Of a DNA stretch of 64,000 nt, positions 23,545 through 36,200 are shown in pieces. Origin of the DNA: Bryopsis sp. KO-2023 (Eukaryota > Chlorophyta > Ulvophyceae > Bryopsidales > Bryopsidaceae); the NCBI GenBank assembly GCA_030272585.1, contig BSYQ01000005.1:4991501-5055500 (forward strand), in the 5' to 3' direction. Each line of letters begins with the position of its first letter. Within the stretch, counting starts at the first letter, position 1. The position numbers and the translations under genes were made by a program. The notes below the pieces were generated by a model that ran no database searches, was not told the origin of the DNA, and saw nothing but the letters and a program-made list of their open reading frames with translations.

Positions 23545-26500
23545 TCACCATCCCCCCTCTTCTTTCCTTTTTCCATTCACCACCAGTTCGTTGTTTTCGT
23601 TGTTGGACTGTGACAGAATGATCTTGTCCTCCTCGTTGTCATCCCACTGCGTTCGCATATCTCCATACTCCAGCGAATCCACACCCTCCAATGCATTGTA
23701 GTTGTACGGGCCATTGTAGTCAGCAAAGCTGTTCCATTCAGAAAATTTCCCTCCGGTGTATGTTGTTCCAGTCTCCTGATATCTGTGGGAGCAGAAAAAA
23801 AGGAAAAAAAAAACAAAGGAATTAATTAAACGAATATTTTCTATCCACAGCGTCGAAAAACTCTATCTTCACCAAAATTCACATTACTGCCCATGCGTAA
23901 TGAAACGGCAGTGACATTGACGAAAAAAAACCTGGAGGATGATTTTTCACGGAGAGTCCTCTCGAAATCAGCTGAAATTATCACCAGCAGAGAAGCTGTA
24001 TTCTTTATATCACTTTTTAAATTGCCACTAATACGAACCAGACAAAAAACAGGCAGAATTCCCCTAAAGTATTGGGCTGATGTACACTGAAAAACCTCAT
24101 TGTTTTTTACAATGTCTGATATTTTATCAAGATGCAGCCCTTCCTTTCTATTTCCTTTTTTTTATTTCTTTTTTTCCAGCCCTTTATTTTTCCAGCTCTT
24201 TATTTTCCACAGATTTTTTTCAACAAGTCACATTACAATATAAATCGCTCACTTGTTTGAATAAACATCGAAGTCCTCCTCTGATTCAGTCAACTTCTCT
24301 TTCGCATAGTTTTCGTCGATACTCCTTTTCCTCTCCATCTCTTCGGCCTTCCTCAATTTCAACAAAGTTTCCTTGGCACTCGCACACGCAGCTCCTCTCC
24401 TCCGATAACACAACAAATATGCATCCCTCGAAATCAAATCGTCCCCAACCGAGGCCGCCGACACCTCCCCATCGTTGAACTTACACCACCTCCCATCATG
24501 CATCCTTGCCACCGAGGTGTAATGGCCCGACCTTGGATCGTCCCCATGATGATAACAAACCCCAGTGAGGTCGTACAACAGCTCGTCGTTTCCTCTTCCT
24601 TCCCCTGGTGCTCCGCAGAACTCCGAGATGTCCAATCCGATCAAGGGGAAGTGGATGTGGGAGTTCAACTTGATGGTCTTGTGGCCGTTGAAGTTGAACC
24701 GTTTCAAGCTAATCAACAACACATCCGGAGCTTTCCATAGTCTCATCGATTTCACCCCTTCGACGTGTTCGTTGCATCGGCCGCACTTCCAGAGGTTGTT
24801 CTTGTCCAAGGGGTGCGCGGAGAAGTCATGTTCGAAGCACTCCAAGATGGTGTGGACCTCGTCGTTCCGGCTGGATGCATGCCCGTTCACCGCGTTTCGG
24901 ACCATCTCCAAATCGTACTTGTCCTCCCCTGCGTTCGACCAATCCACGATGATCTTTCTGCTCCGCTTTTCGCTGGACGATTGAGGTGCAGCCTGCCCAT
25001 CCTCATCGTCGTCGATTTCCATCAAATCGTAGGATGCGTCGTCGCTTGTGCCGATCACTCTGGTGGGGGTTTCTTGATGGCAGGGGACATCGTTCAGATA
25101 TGGACCGTAAGTAGGTCCGTACGTCGGCTCGTCTAGAAGAGAAGTCAGCAAAGGGTCGTATTCCCCTTCGCTGATATCTCCACCGCCTTGAGCATTCATA
25201 CTGTCGGCATCATCATCCTCGATTTCTGTTGTGTTGCCTCCTCCCCCATTTTCTGGATTTGGCAGACCGTTCAAACTCTGACCATCTCCCTGTAAATATC
25301 ATTCAGCAAACCGTAAGATACAGCACAGCTCAGGAACAGTCATCCAGAAAAAAATATGAAAATATGTAAAAAAGATATGAAAAATAACCAACAATTCAAC
25401 AGTTTCAGCCATTTTTTTGTAGCCCAGCTGCACTGAAGTCTGTATCATACGAAAGGCGCTTTCATTATTTTTTTCTTCAATCCAAATGACAGCACTCTCT
25501 TTGTGTAATTCCCTCAAATCTGACATATCGGCAGTGGTCGAAACTCACCTCCTGGGCAGTATTGCACTCCTGTTCTTCTTCTTGACCGTCGCTGACCACC
25601 TGGGATATTGCCCGGTAGTTTTCCTGGGTTCCGACATTATCATCTTGCGACAAGGACACCCCTCCTCCACTGTTCCAATCGCCATTCGCACCATACTGCT
25701 CTTTTGCCAACTCTTGGCTTCCTTTGTCGCTCATTGGACCTTCACATTCATCGCTGGCATAATTCTCGCTCATGGCGGGGGTTTCTTCCGCATGCAGAAC
25801 TGGGGCACTGGGAAAATCTCCACCCTCATTTCCATAGGCAGCATTCTTCGCCAGGTTCTGTTCATACTCCGCTTCCCAGTCGAAAACCTCTCCATCATTG
25901 CCTGTCGGACTCCTGGTTGCTGGCGATGGGGCGGGCTCCTCAGCAATGGATGCGCTGATCGATTGTGCGACTTCGCTGACATTGTCTCCATCTTCCAGAC
26001 CTCGGATGATCGACGATGGGGCGGAATTTCCAACTTCTTCTACTCCTCCAGTTTCCTCCACCCCAGGTGGTGCTGGCAAAAGAATCACAGGTGCAAGCTC
26101 CTCCTTTTTCCTCTTTGCAGGTCTGAGCGACACCTCGAAAATCTCCTCCAGAATTTCCAGCGATCGCTTTCGAGGGGACCGACTGCATGACGACACGTTG
26201 TCTGACCTGGAGACTTCGGGGATCCACACGACCAATGGGAATCCGAATTTCTGCTTTTCACGGATTTGGGTGCCTGGCCAGGGAAAAGAAGTGGTGTAGA
26301 GCGTTTGCTTTTGATGAATGAAATGCGTCTCCTTTCCGCCCGACTCAGGGCCCAATTTCCCCTCAGGGTAATGATATACCACCACAGCATCAAATCCCCT
26401 GTGCATCACAAAGTAGATCAGAGTCAGCAAACGTATCGCTTCCTCCTCTTCCAGGAAAGTAAAGAAAGAACAGAAGAAAAAAAAAGTTCCATTCTCAAAT

Positions 26501-29500
26501 GACAGTTCGGCCGATCATTGATGAGGTCACAATACCCCTTTTCTTTATAAATTGCACCAACCAGCGATCGGAATCAAATTAACAATTGGTGGTGGGTTTT
26601 TTTCAACCAACAACCAAACATAAAATTCTTTGACGAGCATCGAGGAAGATTCTGCTCCATATATGGATCATATTTTTTTCAACTTATTTTTTTCACACTC
26701 ACAAGATGTTAGATATCTTTTCATCGGCAGGCTTCATCGACACCTCCCCTTCGGCACTCTTTTGTCCAAGCGCCAACACTGAGCATAAATTCTCACATTC
26801 CTCCCCGATTTTTTCGGCCACAGCAACATATACGTCCATCACGGTCCCTTCCCCTCGTACATCCACGGCCAGATGCTGAGGCGGTGAATTGCCCTTCACA
26901 TCGATTAGAGTGAGTGCAAGCTCACACATTTTGGGGGTGGGTACCCCCAGTTGCAACACCGTGAAGGATTCGAATTTTCGGGATGAGAAACTACAGCTGG
27001 GGCAGGTGGTTACAGCTCGATACTGCCCGTGGAATTTGTCGCTGATGTGTGAGTCAGACCGGCTCCTGGAGAATGACAAAAATATATGCTTTTCAGAAAG
27101 GCTTGACCATAAGAATAAATAAAACACAAATTCCAGGGTGAGCACAGAAAAGTGTGGATATTTTATACACATTTGGAAAGCCAATGACCCTTACGTGTGA
27201 TATTTCCAGTTGTCGTCGGCCATTTCTGCATCAGATTTGGCAGCATCATCCTCCATCTGAATGGAACACACCAAAAAAGTCAAAATCAGTAAATGAGGGA
27301 AAATTTCCATGTCAAAATCTACAGCCCAGTCCTTCTGCCAACTTGAATATTAAATGAATGAATCAAACTCACTGGACATGACAGCATTCACGCATGATTC
27401 AGCAACGTACAATTCCAAAAAAGGCAATGAACAAGTCGAAAGCTGCAATGTAGCATCAAAAGGTTGTTTGACTTGGATGCACTACTGATTGGGGTTTCCT
27501 GAAACCTACAATCTTGAATGTTTTTGGTATGACTGAGCGGTTGCAATCTTCCATTAATGCATCCAGAACAGATTCAGCGAACTCAGCCGTGTCGTGTTGG
27601 ATTTTGGCCGAGAATTGAATGTACTCCGATGAGAATGCTTCCCAGAAATCATAGGGCCTCACCGTACCACCTGGGTTCGTTTTCTGTGGAAAAGACAAAA
27701 AAAAATAATGATAAAAATTAATCAACCAGGTGAGTATCAGTTGCAACTGAAGGCATTTAATCAACCATGATCAAATCAGACAGAAAAAGCAAAAAAAAAT
27801 CGAATTCACAAAAACAAAAGAATGGTGCCTGTGGACATGATTTCTTTCCTTGATTTCTTTCCAATCAAAAAAAAAAAAATCTGCTTCTCATGTCCATGCA
27901 TTACTAAAAAAAAATTCCTTTTCTTTGGTAAATCCTGGACAGGCATCTTTTCCAAACATGCAGATTGACACAAGGTTCGGTGGAACGGACTTCTCACCCG
28001 CCAAACGCGCTTGATCAAATCAGCAAACGCCTCAGCCACTCTGCCTTTGCTCCCTTCCGGATTCCTCAAGGAAATGTGTTCCTTGTATTTGTCGGTAAGG
28101 AAGTACTCCATGAGCTCAGGGGTGTGCATGAGGACTTGCAGTGCCGAATTCATGTAACAAGTATTGCCTTGGTTCGAGAACCCTGTCCGACCTATTCTAT
28201 CCTCGTCAACAGCATCCGCCTGCAGGCAGTCAACACATTTGCTCAGCAACCAACAGCCAAGATGGTACAAAACACCTAGCAAAATGCATGTTTGCAACTT
28301 GATGCTGGGTCTAGTCAACAGGTGCCCAAAACACTTGTTCTTATCTGCAGGGGTGCTTATTGTCCTTTTGGTGGTTGGAGAATTGAGAACCACTGGACAA
28401 GCACCCAGCTTGTCCAGGGGCATTTCTTTTTCACACACTTTTCACGGCTCAGTAAACCTTTCCAGGGGACGGAGGCAAGCCATTAGTTTTTTCGTTTCTG
28501 CTGGAAAATGTTTCAAAAAAAAACATATTTCTTGAGGAGTTTCTGCTGCACAGCAATTCTCCTTTACAATATTTAAAGGAAAATAAGCATCCTGGCAAGA
28601 ACAGAAGAGGAATTCAAGATTATCATTTTCATTACCCGAGGCAGAATGCACACCGAGGTCTCCTCGCCGAGCGTCACGGACTCGAGCTGGTCGTCGAGAG
28701 CCCACTCCACCTTCTGCGAGGGGCAGTAGAGAACTTGCTCCGACATCCTCAGCCCGAAGTGAGCACAGCCGCCCTTCAACGCGTCCTTGACCGTCTCCTA
28801 CAAACCAAAAAACATCCGCTCATCCTCTCCGCTCCATCAAAACTTTCATATTCGTCGGAAACGAATAAATAAAGCACGAATACAGATAATGCCTGGAGAG
28901 CAAGACAATCACAGAACGAACGGCGAGCGTACCCCTTCGAAAAAGTCTCGATTCCAAGGTTTGGTCTTTGAGCCCACCACGTAGAATCTCAAAGACCCAG
29001 CGACCGTGGGCTCTTGGAACCTCCGCTCGGGTGGCGAAGTCGAGTACACCGCAGCCTTGATCGCCTCGACTGGAGAGCGCTTGCCATTCGTCAAGTCGGT
29101 CTCGAAAACGCGGGGGCCTCCGCCATACCAACGTTCGAGCAGCTCGAAAACCCCCACGGGGACGGTCTTCATTTGGAACGCCCCGGCGGAACCATTATAC
29201 CCTGGAGCGTGGAGGGCGGAGTTGTCTATGGGGCCGGGGGGGCTCCCACTCAGTCCTCCGTTGATCGACTCGTAACCCGAGTATTCGACCCACTGTCGCC
29301 ACCAGCTGCACGCCAACCAAACACCATGTTAAATTCTCAGCGAAAATGAGAGTGACCTAGACCTGCTGTCGAGCCAAATACACCCCCTCAGATCAGTCCT
29401 CCCGGGGAAGAAGGTTTTTCCAAATGACCAAAAAAGATGCGCCAAGGACCATAGTCGGGTACACTATCGAGTCCGACGGTTAGGACAGCAAAGCTCTATA

Positions 29501-29777
29501 GTCGAACCATTTTCCAGCAAGTTAACAACCATCCAGAAATCAGAGAACCATTCCCAAGGTATTAATTGCGAGGGCCAAAAGAAACGACCCGCTGCTGGAA
29601 GAAACGGAATGCCAATGGGAAATGCACAACAGTGCTTGATAGAAAACCTTACCTGCCCTCGATGGCGCACTTTATCCCGTTCGTTGACGACTCCGCCAAC
29701 AGTTGCGCGATAATTTCGCATTGTTCAGTGGGAGGAGGACATACATCATCCTCCCAACCGGAAAACGTGTTCGACAT
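23545..29777 (-). CDS. Ubiquitin-specific protease with N-terminal DUSP domain (UBP5/USP4/USP15 type)
   Basis: Ten exons: 29777-29653, 29305-28933, 28797-28636, 28219-27998, 27683-27486, 27256-27195, 27065-26703, about 26455-25549, 25289-24253 and 23782-23545. The DUSP domain comes first (WWRQWVEYSGYES, PPGPIDNSALH, WYGGGPRVFE), then a ubiquitin-like part. The catalytic core follows: Cys box GFSNQGNTCYMNS (Cys241), QHDTAEFAE, and a zinc site made of CPSC (exon 7) and CGRC (exon 9). The His box is DDPRSGHYTSVARMHDGRW with FNDGEVS. A long acidic insert (exon 8 to early exon 9) separates the two core halves, as in USP4/15. It removes ubiquitin from substrates. The donor of exon 5 (GTAGTG) is uncertain, and the exon 7/8 junction does not keep frame with any good acceptor, so a small exon may be missing there. 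Confidence 0.9.
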
Positions 29778-30792
29778 CGTTCGCGACACGCGAACTCTCA
29801 AGGAAAGACGGCGACGCACTCAGTGCCGTCGCCGCCGAGGTGCTTCTCCTCACTCACGAGGTGCCGGAAATTCCACGAACAAGCGATCCGAGAGAAACTG
29901 GACCGATCGCACACCCCACTCTGAACACTCTCTGGACACACCCCACGACGAAAAGCGCCCTGCTCAAACCAGTTCAAGCTCCAAGCGAAACAAACAGAAG
30001 TCTGGTGGTGAGAGTGTCAAAAGGGCTGGATTGGAGCTTCCGCTTAGTCTTGCAATCCGATGTCCGACTGAGGCGGCCGATTTCTGGCAGGTTCACAAAA
30101 ACCTGCAGCACAGGAAATCCCTCCACCTTCGCGCGTTTTGGATTTCGGGGAGAAGCGAACGGTGCCTTTTTTTGGGGGGGGGGTTCGACGTCGACGAATA
30201 GCGTCATTCGACGAAGTGGCGTTACTTTTTATTATTTTTTTTGTGGTCACCCCCGATGTTGAACCATTTTTTTTGTTATTGCATCGCGATTTCCTTGTGT
30301 TTTTTTGTGGATTACTTGGCCTGGGAAGCCTGTGCTTTTGATTGAGTAGCTGGTTTTAGGGGGCCTCTTCTCAATGTTGAACCAAGCAATGTTTCATGAC
30401 AAAACAGCTTGTTGAACCACCCCACAGCTGTTTGATTGGAGATCCTACTTGCATAAATTTTCCATCTCCCTGAACCACATGAGATGATATATCCCACTGC
30501 CAGTTCCAAACCAACAGGAATTATAGCGAATACACACAAGAATTTGGGTGCATGTTCCTTCAATGATAATGACAATGATTACACTGTTGCCTGAGAAGCC
30601 GCTCCGCTTCTATGGCAACCAAATACCAAACACAAGTCCAAACAACCATCCGTACACTAAAGATCTAATAATGTTCGTCGAAACATTGGGATCCTTCAAT
30701 TTCACCCAGGGCAGCTATGCAGTAGTCACAGTCATTTTCTGGGTGCCATTGAGATTGTCCAGATGTGACCAAAATCCAAACCTCCATTACAA
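29778..30792. other. Upstream region of the protease gene and 3' flank of the ASCH gene
   Basis: About 1 kb lies between two minus-strand genes. The part next to 29777 should hold the protease promoter and 5' UTR. ORFs on the plus strand (for example 29566-30201) run across the protease first exon and are Arg/Ser-rich by composition; I do not regard them as genes. No repeat or RNA gene seen. Confidence 0.5.
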
Positions 30793-32992
30793 CTAGGAAT
30801 CCATCTCGAAAAGTGATCTAAACATCCTGTGCATCGCTGGAAGTCTTCCACTAGGGCCCACTGCCACCAACGAGGAAACAGTCCATCCATACAGAACTTC
30901 AGTGACACCTGCAGGGGAGAGATTAATGACCTCAACACAATGAATGGAAAATCTTTTCTCAAACAGAATAAAACACTCGTTTTTCCTGAGTATCGATCTC
31001 CCTTTGTCTTTTTTTTTTTAGAGGAAACCCCTTGGGTGGCGTACCTGGCTCCCACCCATATCCCGAATCCTTGGAGACAAGGTGTCTGCTGAAATCAGAC
31101 TGGAACTCATCACAGCTATGATACTCAACGACGCTGGAGAAGGTCACGAATGCCACCTGCGGGTGAATGATGTCTTGTGTTAGCATGACGCGAATCCAGT
31201 CGTGGGCTTATTGCTTGTGTATGGGAGGAAGTGTTTCACCAGCTGCGCTCCGTCGAAATCTCGGGGAACTCGATCGGGGAGACCCGACCGCCCAGTGACC
31301 CCTGTCAACGTTTCGATCAACGCGATTGGCTTCCCTGCAAAGCGAGCGTGCCCAAGAAATTTCGAGGTTCAAAAATTGTCATTTTTTTTTGCACCGATCT
31401 CATCAGGCTGACGCCTCCCGAAAAAACAATCGGCGGCAGCTTTCCCCCCTCGCTCTGTTCATGAAATAGGTTGTTGACGTCGTACCAATGTAGTCGTCAG
31501 GTAGGGGGTATCGTCTAGTTTCGACGGTTTTCTTCCCCGTCACCAAAAGACGGGACCATTTTCCCTGAAGACAATAGTTCTCAGCCGTCAGATCGCATTG
31601 CATCGATGGGGTCCCGTTGGACTGTGTGGAGGTTTCGTGACCTAACCTGAACCTCTAAGGCAATTTGGCGATCCATCTCTTGTTCAGGATCCGCACAACG
31701 CGGCGGCACAATGTCAAAAACTTCGTTTTGCCATGTATTTAAATCAAATCTCCTCAGGTAAACTGCAATAAATGGACACTGCAGTCCACGGTTTATAGAT
31801 CCACGCATTTGTCGTCAGACAAAACTGAAGAGTACATCCCACAGGAGGACCATGACTGATCACCATCTTTCCCTGAACATGTTTCGGGACGGCCTCATGT
31901 TTGAGCTGAGAAACAAGTGTCTTTGATTTGAAAGACTGATGCATAGTGAGTTATAAAAGCGATAAGATCCACTGTCAAAAAGAAGAACAAGGAAAAACTT
32001 GGCCAAAAACAAAGGGGTTCACCCAACATATGACCCAATCCTATTCCACTATGCATCTGCTACTTCTAGAAGTTTTGGCAAGTATACCTCTTGATAGAAT
32101 TGAAGTGCAGGAGTAGTGTTACAGCCGGAGTGTATGTCGGGCCAGACATCGTGGGGTTAGCAGTCGGACTGGGGGATTAGTTGTGAGGCTGGTCGAAGGT
32201 CTTGGCTGTTTTTCCAGCAGCCAAGACATTCAACATTCATCCCCCCTTGAAACACTGACACATCAGAGTTGATGGAAGCCCACATTCTTTTTTGTATCCA
32301 AGTTTTTTAACATCATGTAACATGAGAGTCACATCAACTGATGGTTCAAGTGTTGTCCGCAAATACCACCCACAAATCCCAGAAATAGTTTACAAATCTT
32401 TCATGTAGGGAGGACATTCCATTCATTGTAGCAATGCAAATGGGAAGATGAATTCGATGGAGAGGTCAGTCTGATCGAATCTTATAAAAGTTGCATCACT
32501 TCGGGGTAAAACACAACAGTGACAAGAACATCCCTTTACAGAATGATGATTCATACGCATCCTTTCTCCTACTTGCAACTGTTGAATTCACATTTTTACA
32601 GTAACAAGTACGACCCCTGTTCCAACCAAAGCCCCTTGAAATACCACAACCACGAGTCTCAGCTGTACAAACTGCACCCAACTGAATTGCTCCTTTCCAC
32701 ACAACCCTGAACGAGGTTCCACCGTGATCTCCTTACTACATTGTCTGAATCCAGTCCATTCCTTCTCCAAGTGTTCATTCACTTGACCTGTGAAACAACA
32801 GTTGTTTATCAAGAAGTTGTTTAAATTGACAGCAGTGTATTCATCGATTGATTGATTGATTTTTAAAATCGGGTAGAAGACATGCACAGAAAGCCAATAC
32901 CCAATAATTACATTGAGGCAAATCAAATCATGATTGAGGCAAAAAGATGCACGGAAAGCAACACAAACATCGACACCTTTTGCCTCACACAT
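30793..32992 (-). CDS. ASCH-domain protein
   Basis: The 3' exons are clear: 31762-31647, 31564-31486, 31334-31240, 31156-31045 and 30908-30793. They encode an ASCH core: GKWSRLLVTGKKTVETRRYP, then KPIALIETLTGVTG, VAFVTFSSVVEYHSCDEF and VTEVLYGWTVSSLVAVGP, ending FRSLFEMDS. Two 5' exons are tentative: 32992-32977 (MCEAKG) and 32787-32737 (VNEHLEKEWTGFRQC). They fit splice sites and phase, and the sum is then 585 nt, giving 194 aa. A shorter alternative starts at an ATG at 31808 within the longer form of that exon (187 aa). Family knowledge: ASCH is a PUA-like fold thought to bind RNA. The domain is short, so partner and target are unknown. Confidence 0.75.
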
Positions 32993-33217
32993 CCCGTGTC
33001 AGTGTCCTGAAAATTTTCATCCCTTTTTTCAAGTGCACGAGGGCGCTGGGAGGCCTACCCAGTGATATTTTGGATCGAAAAAAAAAAGTGAACGATTCTC
33101 CTGGAACACACCCAAAGCAAACACTCGTAACAATTCGATCGCGAAACAAAATCGGCCGAAACATTTCGTGGGGGCATTTTTCCTTCCAGTTGATAGGGCT
33201 GGCGGGTTGAAGGGAAA
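32993..33217. promoter_or_regulatory. Short shared upstream region of ASCH and FIP1 genes
   Basis: If the tentative 5' exon of the ASCH gene is right, only 225 bp separate two divergent start codons. The stretch has no long ORF and contains both 5' UTRs. With the shorter ASCH model the distance is about 1.4 kb. Confidence 0.4.
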
Positions 33218-36200
33218 ATGACCGCGGCGGTTGAGGACGACGAGTTCGCTGATTTCTTTGGCACGGCGGAAGAGCCCAGGGATGCTCTAGCTTTGGTCGT
33301 TCAAGAAGTGGCACCGAGTGGAACCGCACAGCGTAAGGAATCCTGCGTTTGAAACGCGTACGACCTCTTGTTTGATTATCGCTGGTCGCTCTTTGGGGGA
33401 TGTGCTCCTGTGGGGAGCGAAAGGAAACCAACACCTCACTGCAAAAAAAAAAAAACGTTTTGAATGCCGGAGGTGTTCGTGCTGATTCGTCGTTGTTTTT
33501 CGTCGTTGGTTCTGCGCAGAATCGTACCAAGGAGGTCCGTTCGCGGAGGATAACGATGACCTGTATAACCAGGTGTGGAGAATTTCTTACCCCGACATAA
33601 CACCCCCTCACACTAACAGGACACTCCTATGTTTTCCTTTCAAACTATTCCTTATTTTTTATTTCTTTTTTTGTTGCATCAATAGAAGTGCAACTGCAAT
33701 CACTGTACTCAAACGGAATGATCCGTTTTGTCAGGTGTTCATTGTGTGGTTATTTTTGGTTTTTTTTAAATCAGATCTTTGGTGGAGAGGATGGCCCTGG
33801 GCAAGAAGCAAACGATTCAGCTAATCCTCCAGGTCCCCCATTGCCGCCACCACCACCACCTCCACCTCCAAGTGCATCCAAATATTCTCCAGGTGCTTTA
33901 TTTTTTTCTTTATTTTTCCTTTCTTTTTCACTGTCGATGGAACACAGCAAATATCAACAGAAGGGTGAGCAAAAACACCTGATTCTTTGTTAATATGGCC
34001 TGGTATTTAGAGGTATATATAGTTGAATGGCATTTTTGTGTGGATGCTAGATTGCATGGCAATGGTCCCCATTCATCAACATCATCAATCTCATGACACA
34101 AATGGTGAGATTCCATCCCTCGGGGAAACGAGATCTGGTCCGCTGAAACCTGAGGTGGGTTATCTCAATAAGAAGCTTTGATCGTGAATTGTAGCTTCTG
34201 AGCCGAAAGATAACCGCACCTTTCCATGGGAAACGGCTGTAGTGGAAATTTTCTGCCTTGGGGGTGAACATTCCAATATGTGTGTTTTAGTTGATTGTTT
34301 TTTTTCGTCTTTTTTTTCTGTTTGAGAGGGGGGCGTGTTTAGCTGTGGAAGTGGCACAGGCCATTCAAATGAGAGGAAAAAAGCATCAGGCTCCTCAGTA
34401 CTTACGTGTTTTAGTTTGCTTTGTGTCGATATATATTTTCTACATTCACAAACGAAAAAAATTACGTAATCGATGGTCTTTGCTGTTTGCTCTGGGTATG
34501 AGCACACTGTTTTAATCCCCCTGAATCCATTTTGAAATCTTGTGGGTGTGGATGCGCATGTCCTCCAGGATGACTTCACAATCGTATTGGAATCGTCGAG
34601 TGGGCCAGGGCTGAGCGAAAAGGGTCGACCCTTCAAGTATGTCAGACCTGGTTCTCACGGCCCTTTGAGCTCGAATGTGCCTCCTCCAGCCCCACCCCCA
34701 GGGCCTCCACCAACTGGTGGACCAATGGGACTTGGCCCCAGGGGGCCACCAGGCCATCATTCACACAATCGGACTCCCGGTCCCCGGCCACCTATTGGGC
34801 CTCCCCCTGCTGTTCCCCCTCCTCGACCTCCGACTGGACCTCCACCACCAGGTACTCCAATTCGATCAATACAGACGGGGGATGTCATGTTTATCTGACT
34901 GTGTAATGGGACGCAGTTGCAACACAGTGTGAAAAAAATGCCAAGGTTTTTGCTCGTTTTGGGAATAACTTGTTTATTGAAGGCAGAGATGACCTGAATG
35001 AATGGATATGTTTTTGCATATTTTGGGATGTTTTCTTGCAGGGACTCCAGCAGCACTCATGAAGCCGCAAAGGCCATCTGGAGGATCGAATGCACAATTT
35101 TCTCGAGGTTGTGAGAGAATTTTCGATGTTCGATTTGGCACCCTGTCATCGACTCAGTCAGACCCAAAACAACCCAACATCAATGGAAACAAGAACTTGT
35201 ACAGCATACTTTTCAGATAAAATTACATCAGTATTTGCTGTCTGAATATGACATGCTAAAGCAGAAAATCTCTGGATTCATTTTCTAATGATTTCATTTC
35301 AAGGGGTGGTTTTGTTTTGTTTTGTTTTAGTTCCACCTGGGTGTAGAGCGGACTTGGAACCTGCTTGGCCATCAAAAGCAGCTCCTGAGCAAGCGATAAA
35401 ACTGCCTGGCCAGACTCGCGTCACCCCAGACGAATATAAGGAGTTTCTGGCATTAGGTCATGGGGAAATTTTCAATTTGGAGTTGGACAGGTACGAACTC
35501 GCATTAGAATTTTTATTTTTTCTCAAAAAAAAAAACTTTGCAGGCATCTTTTTTCCACGGTATGAAATAAAATTGGCAATGCAAGAATGTAAGTGGTGGC
35601 CTGAGGAGAGTGGAAGATTTTGGGGGGGGATTTGGGGTTTATGCATGCTGATTTGTTTGAAAGGTGTGTTATGATTGCTATAAAATGAAACTGCGCTGCA
35701 GGGTGGTTGAGGCGCCGTGGGCAATGCCAGGGGTCGATGTTTCAGACTACTTTAATTATGACATGGATGAAAAGGGCTGGGCAGATTATTGCAAGTACGT
35801 GGAGCGTCACCGGCAGGAGTTCACGATGAAAAAGAAAATTCAAACCTACGAATCGGGCCCTGTAAATCCTCAACAAGATCCTGACCTTCCACCCGAAGTG
35901 GCAGCTGCAATCGCTGCTGAGAATTTGCCGGTAGGTCACCTGGTGTGCTTTTGTTGCTTTTTTCTCCACTATTTTTCAACAGCCAGGTTGCTGCGGTCAA
36001 AGCATTCATCAAGCATGCGAATTGGTGATATGAGTTTTGCTTTTGTGAGTTCGATTGCAGCCAGGAGATACGAGTGGGATCCAGAAAGCCCTGCCTATTC
36101 CAGTTTACCAGGGAGGCGATGACTTCCAACATCGAAACAGAGTAAGTCCTCCAGAAACCTCAAAATACTAGTTAAAAATCACCACCATTTTGTTTCGTTC

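Noticed and set aside
27806-28438. Long N-terminal extension of protease exon 4 as a separate 210-codon protein
   Set aside because: It reads through a clear acceptor (CTGCCTGCAG before 28219) and beyond the donor at 27998; the extra parts are Cys/Leu-rich intron translation.
29566-30201. 211-codon plus-strand ORF
   Set aside because: It overlaps the first exon of the ubiquitin protease in antisense and is Arg/Ser/Thr-rich by composition, with no motif.
31622-31646. A 25-nt intron in the ASCH gene (GTTAGG to CACAG)
   Set aside because: Too short for normal splicing. A longer intron ending at TTGTCTTCAG (before 31564) keeps the frame and gives a better ASCH start.
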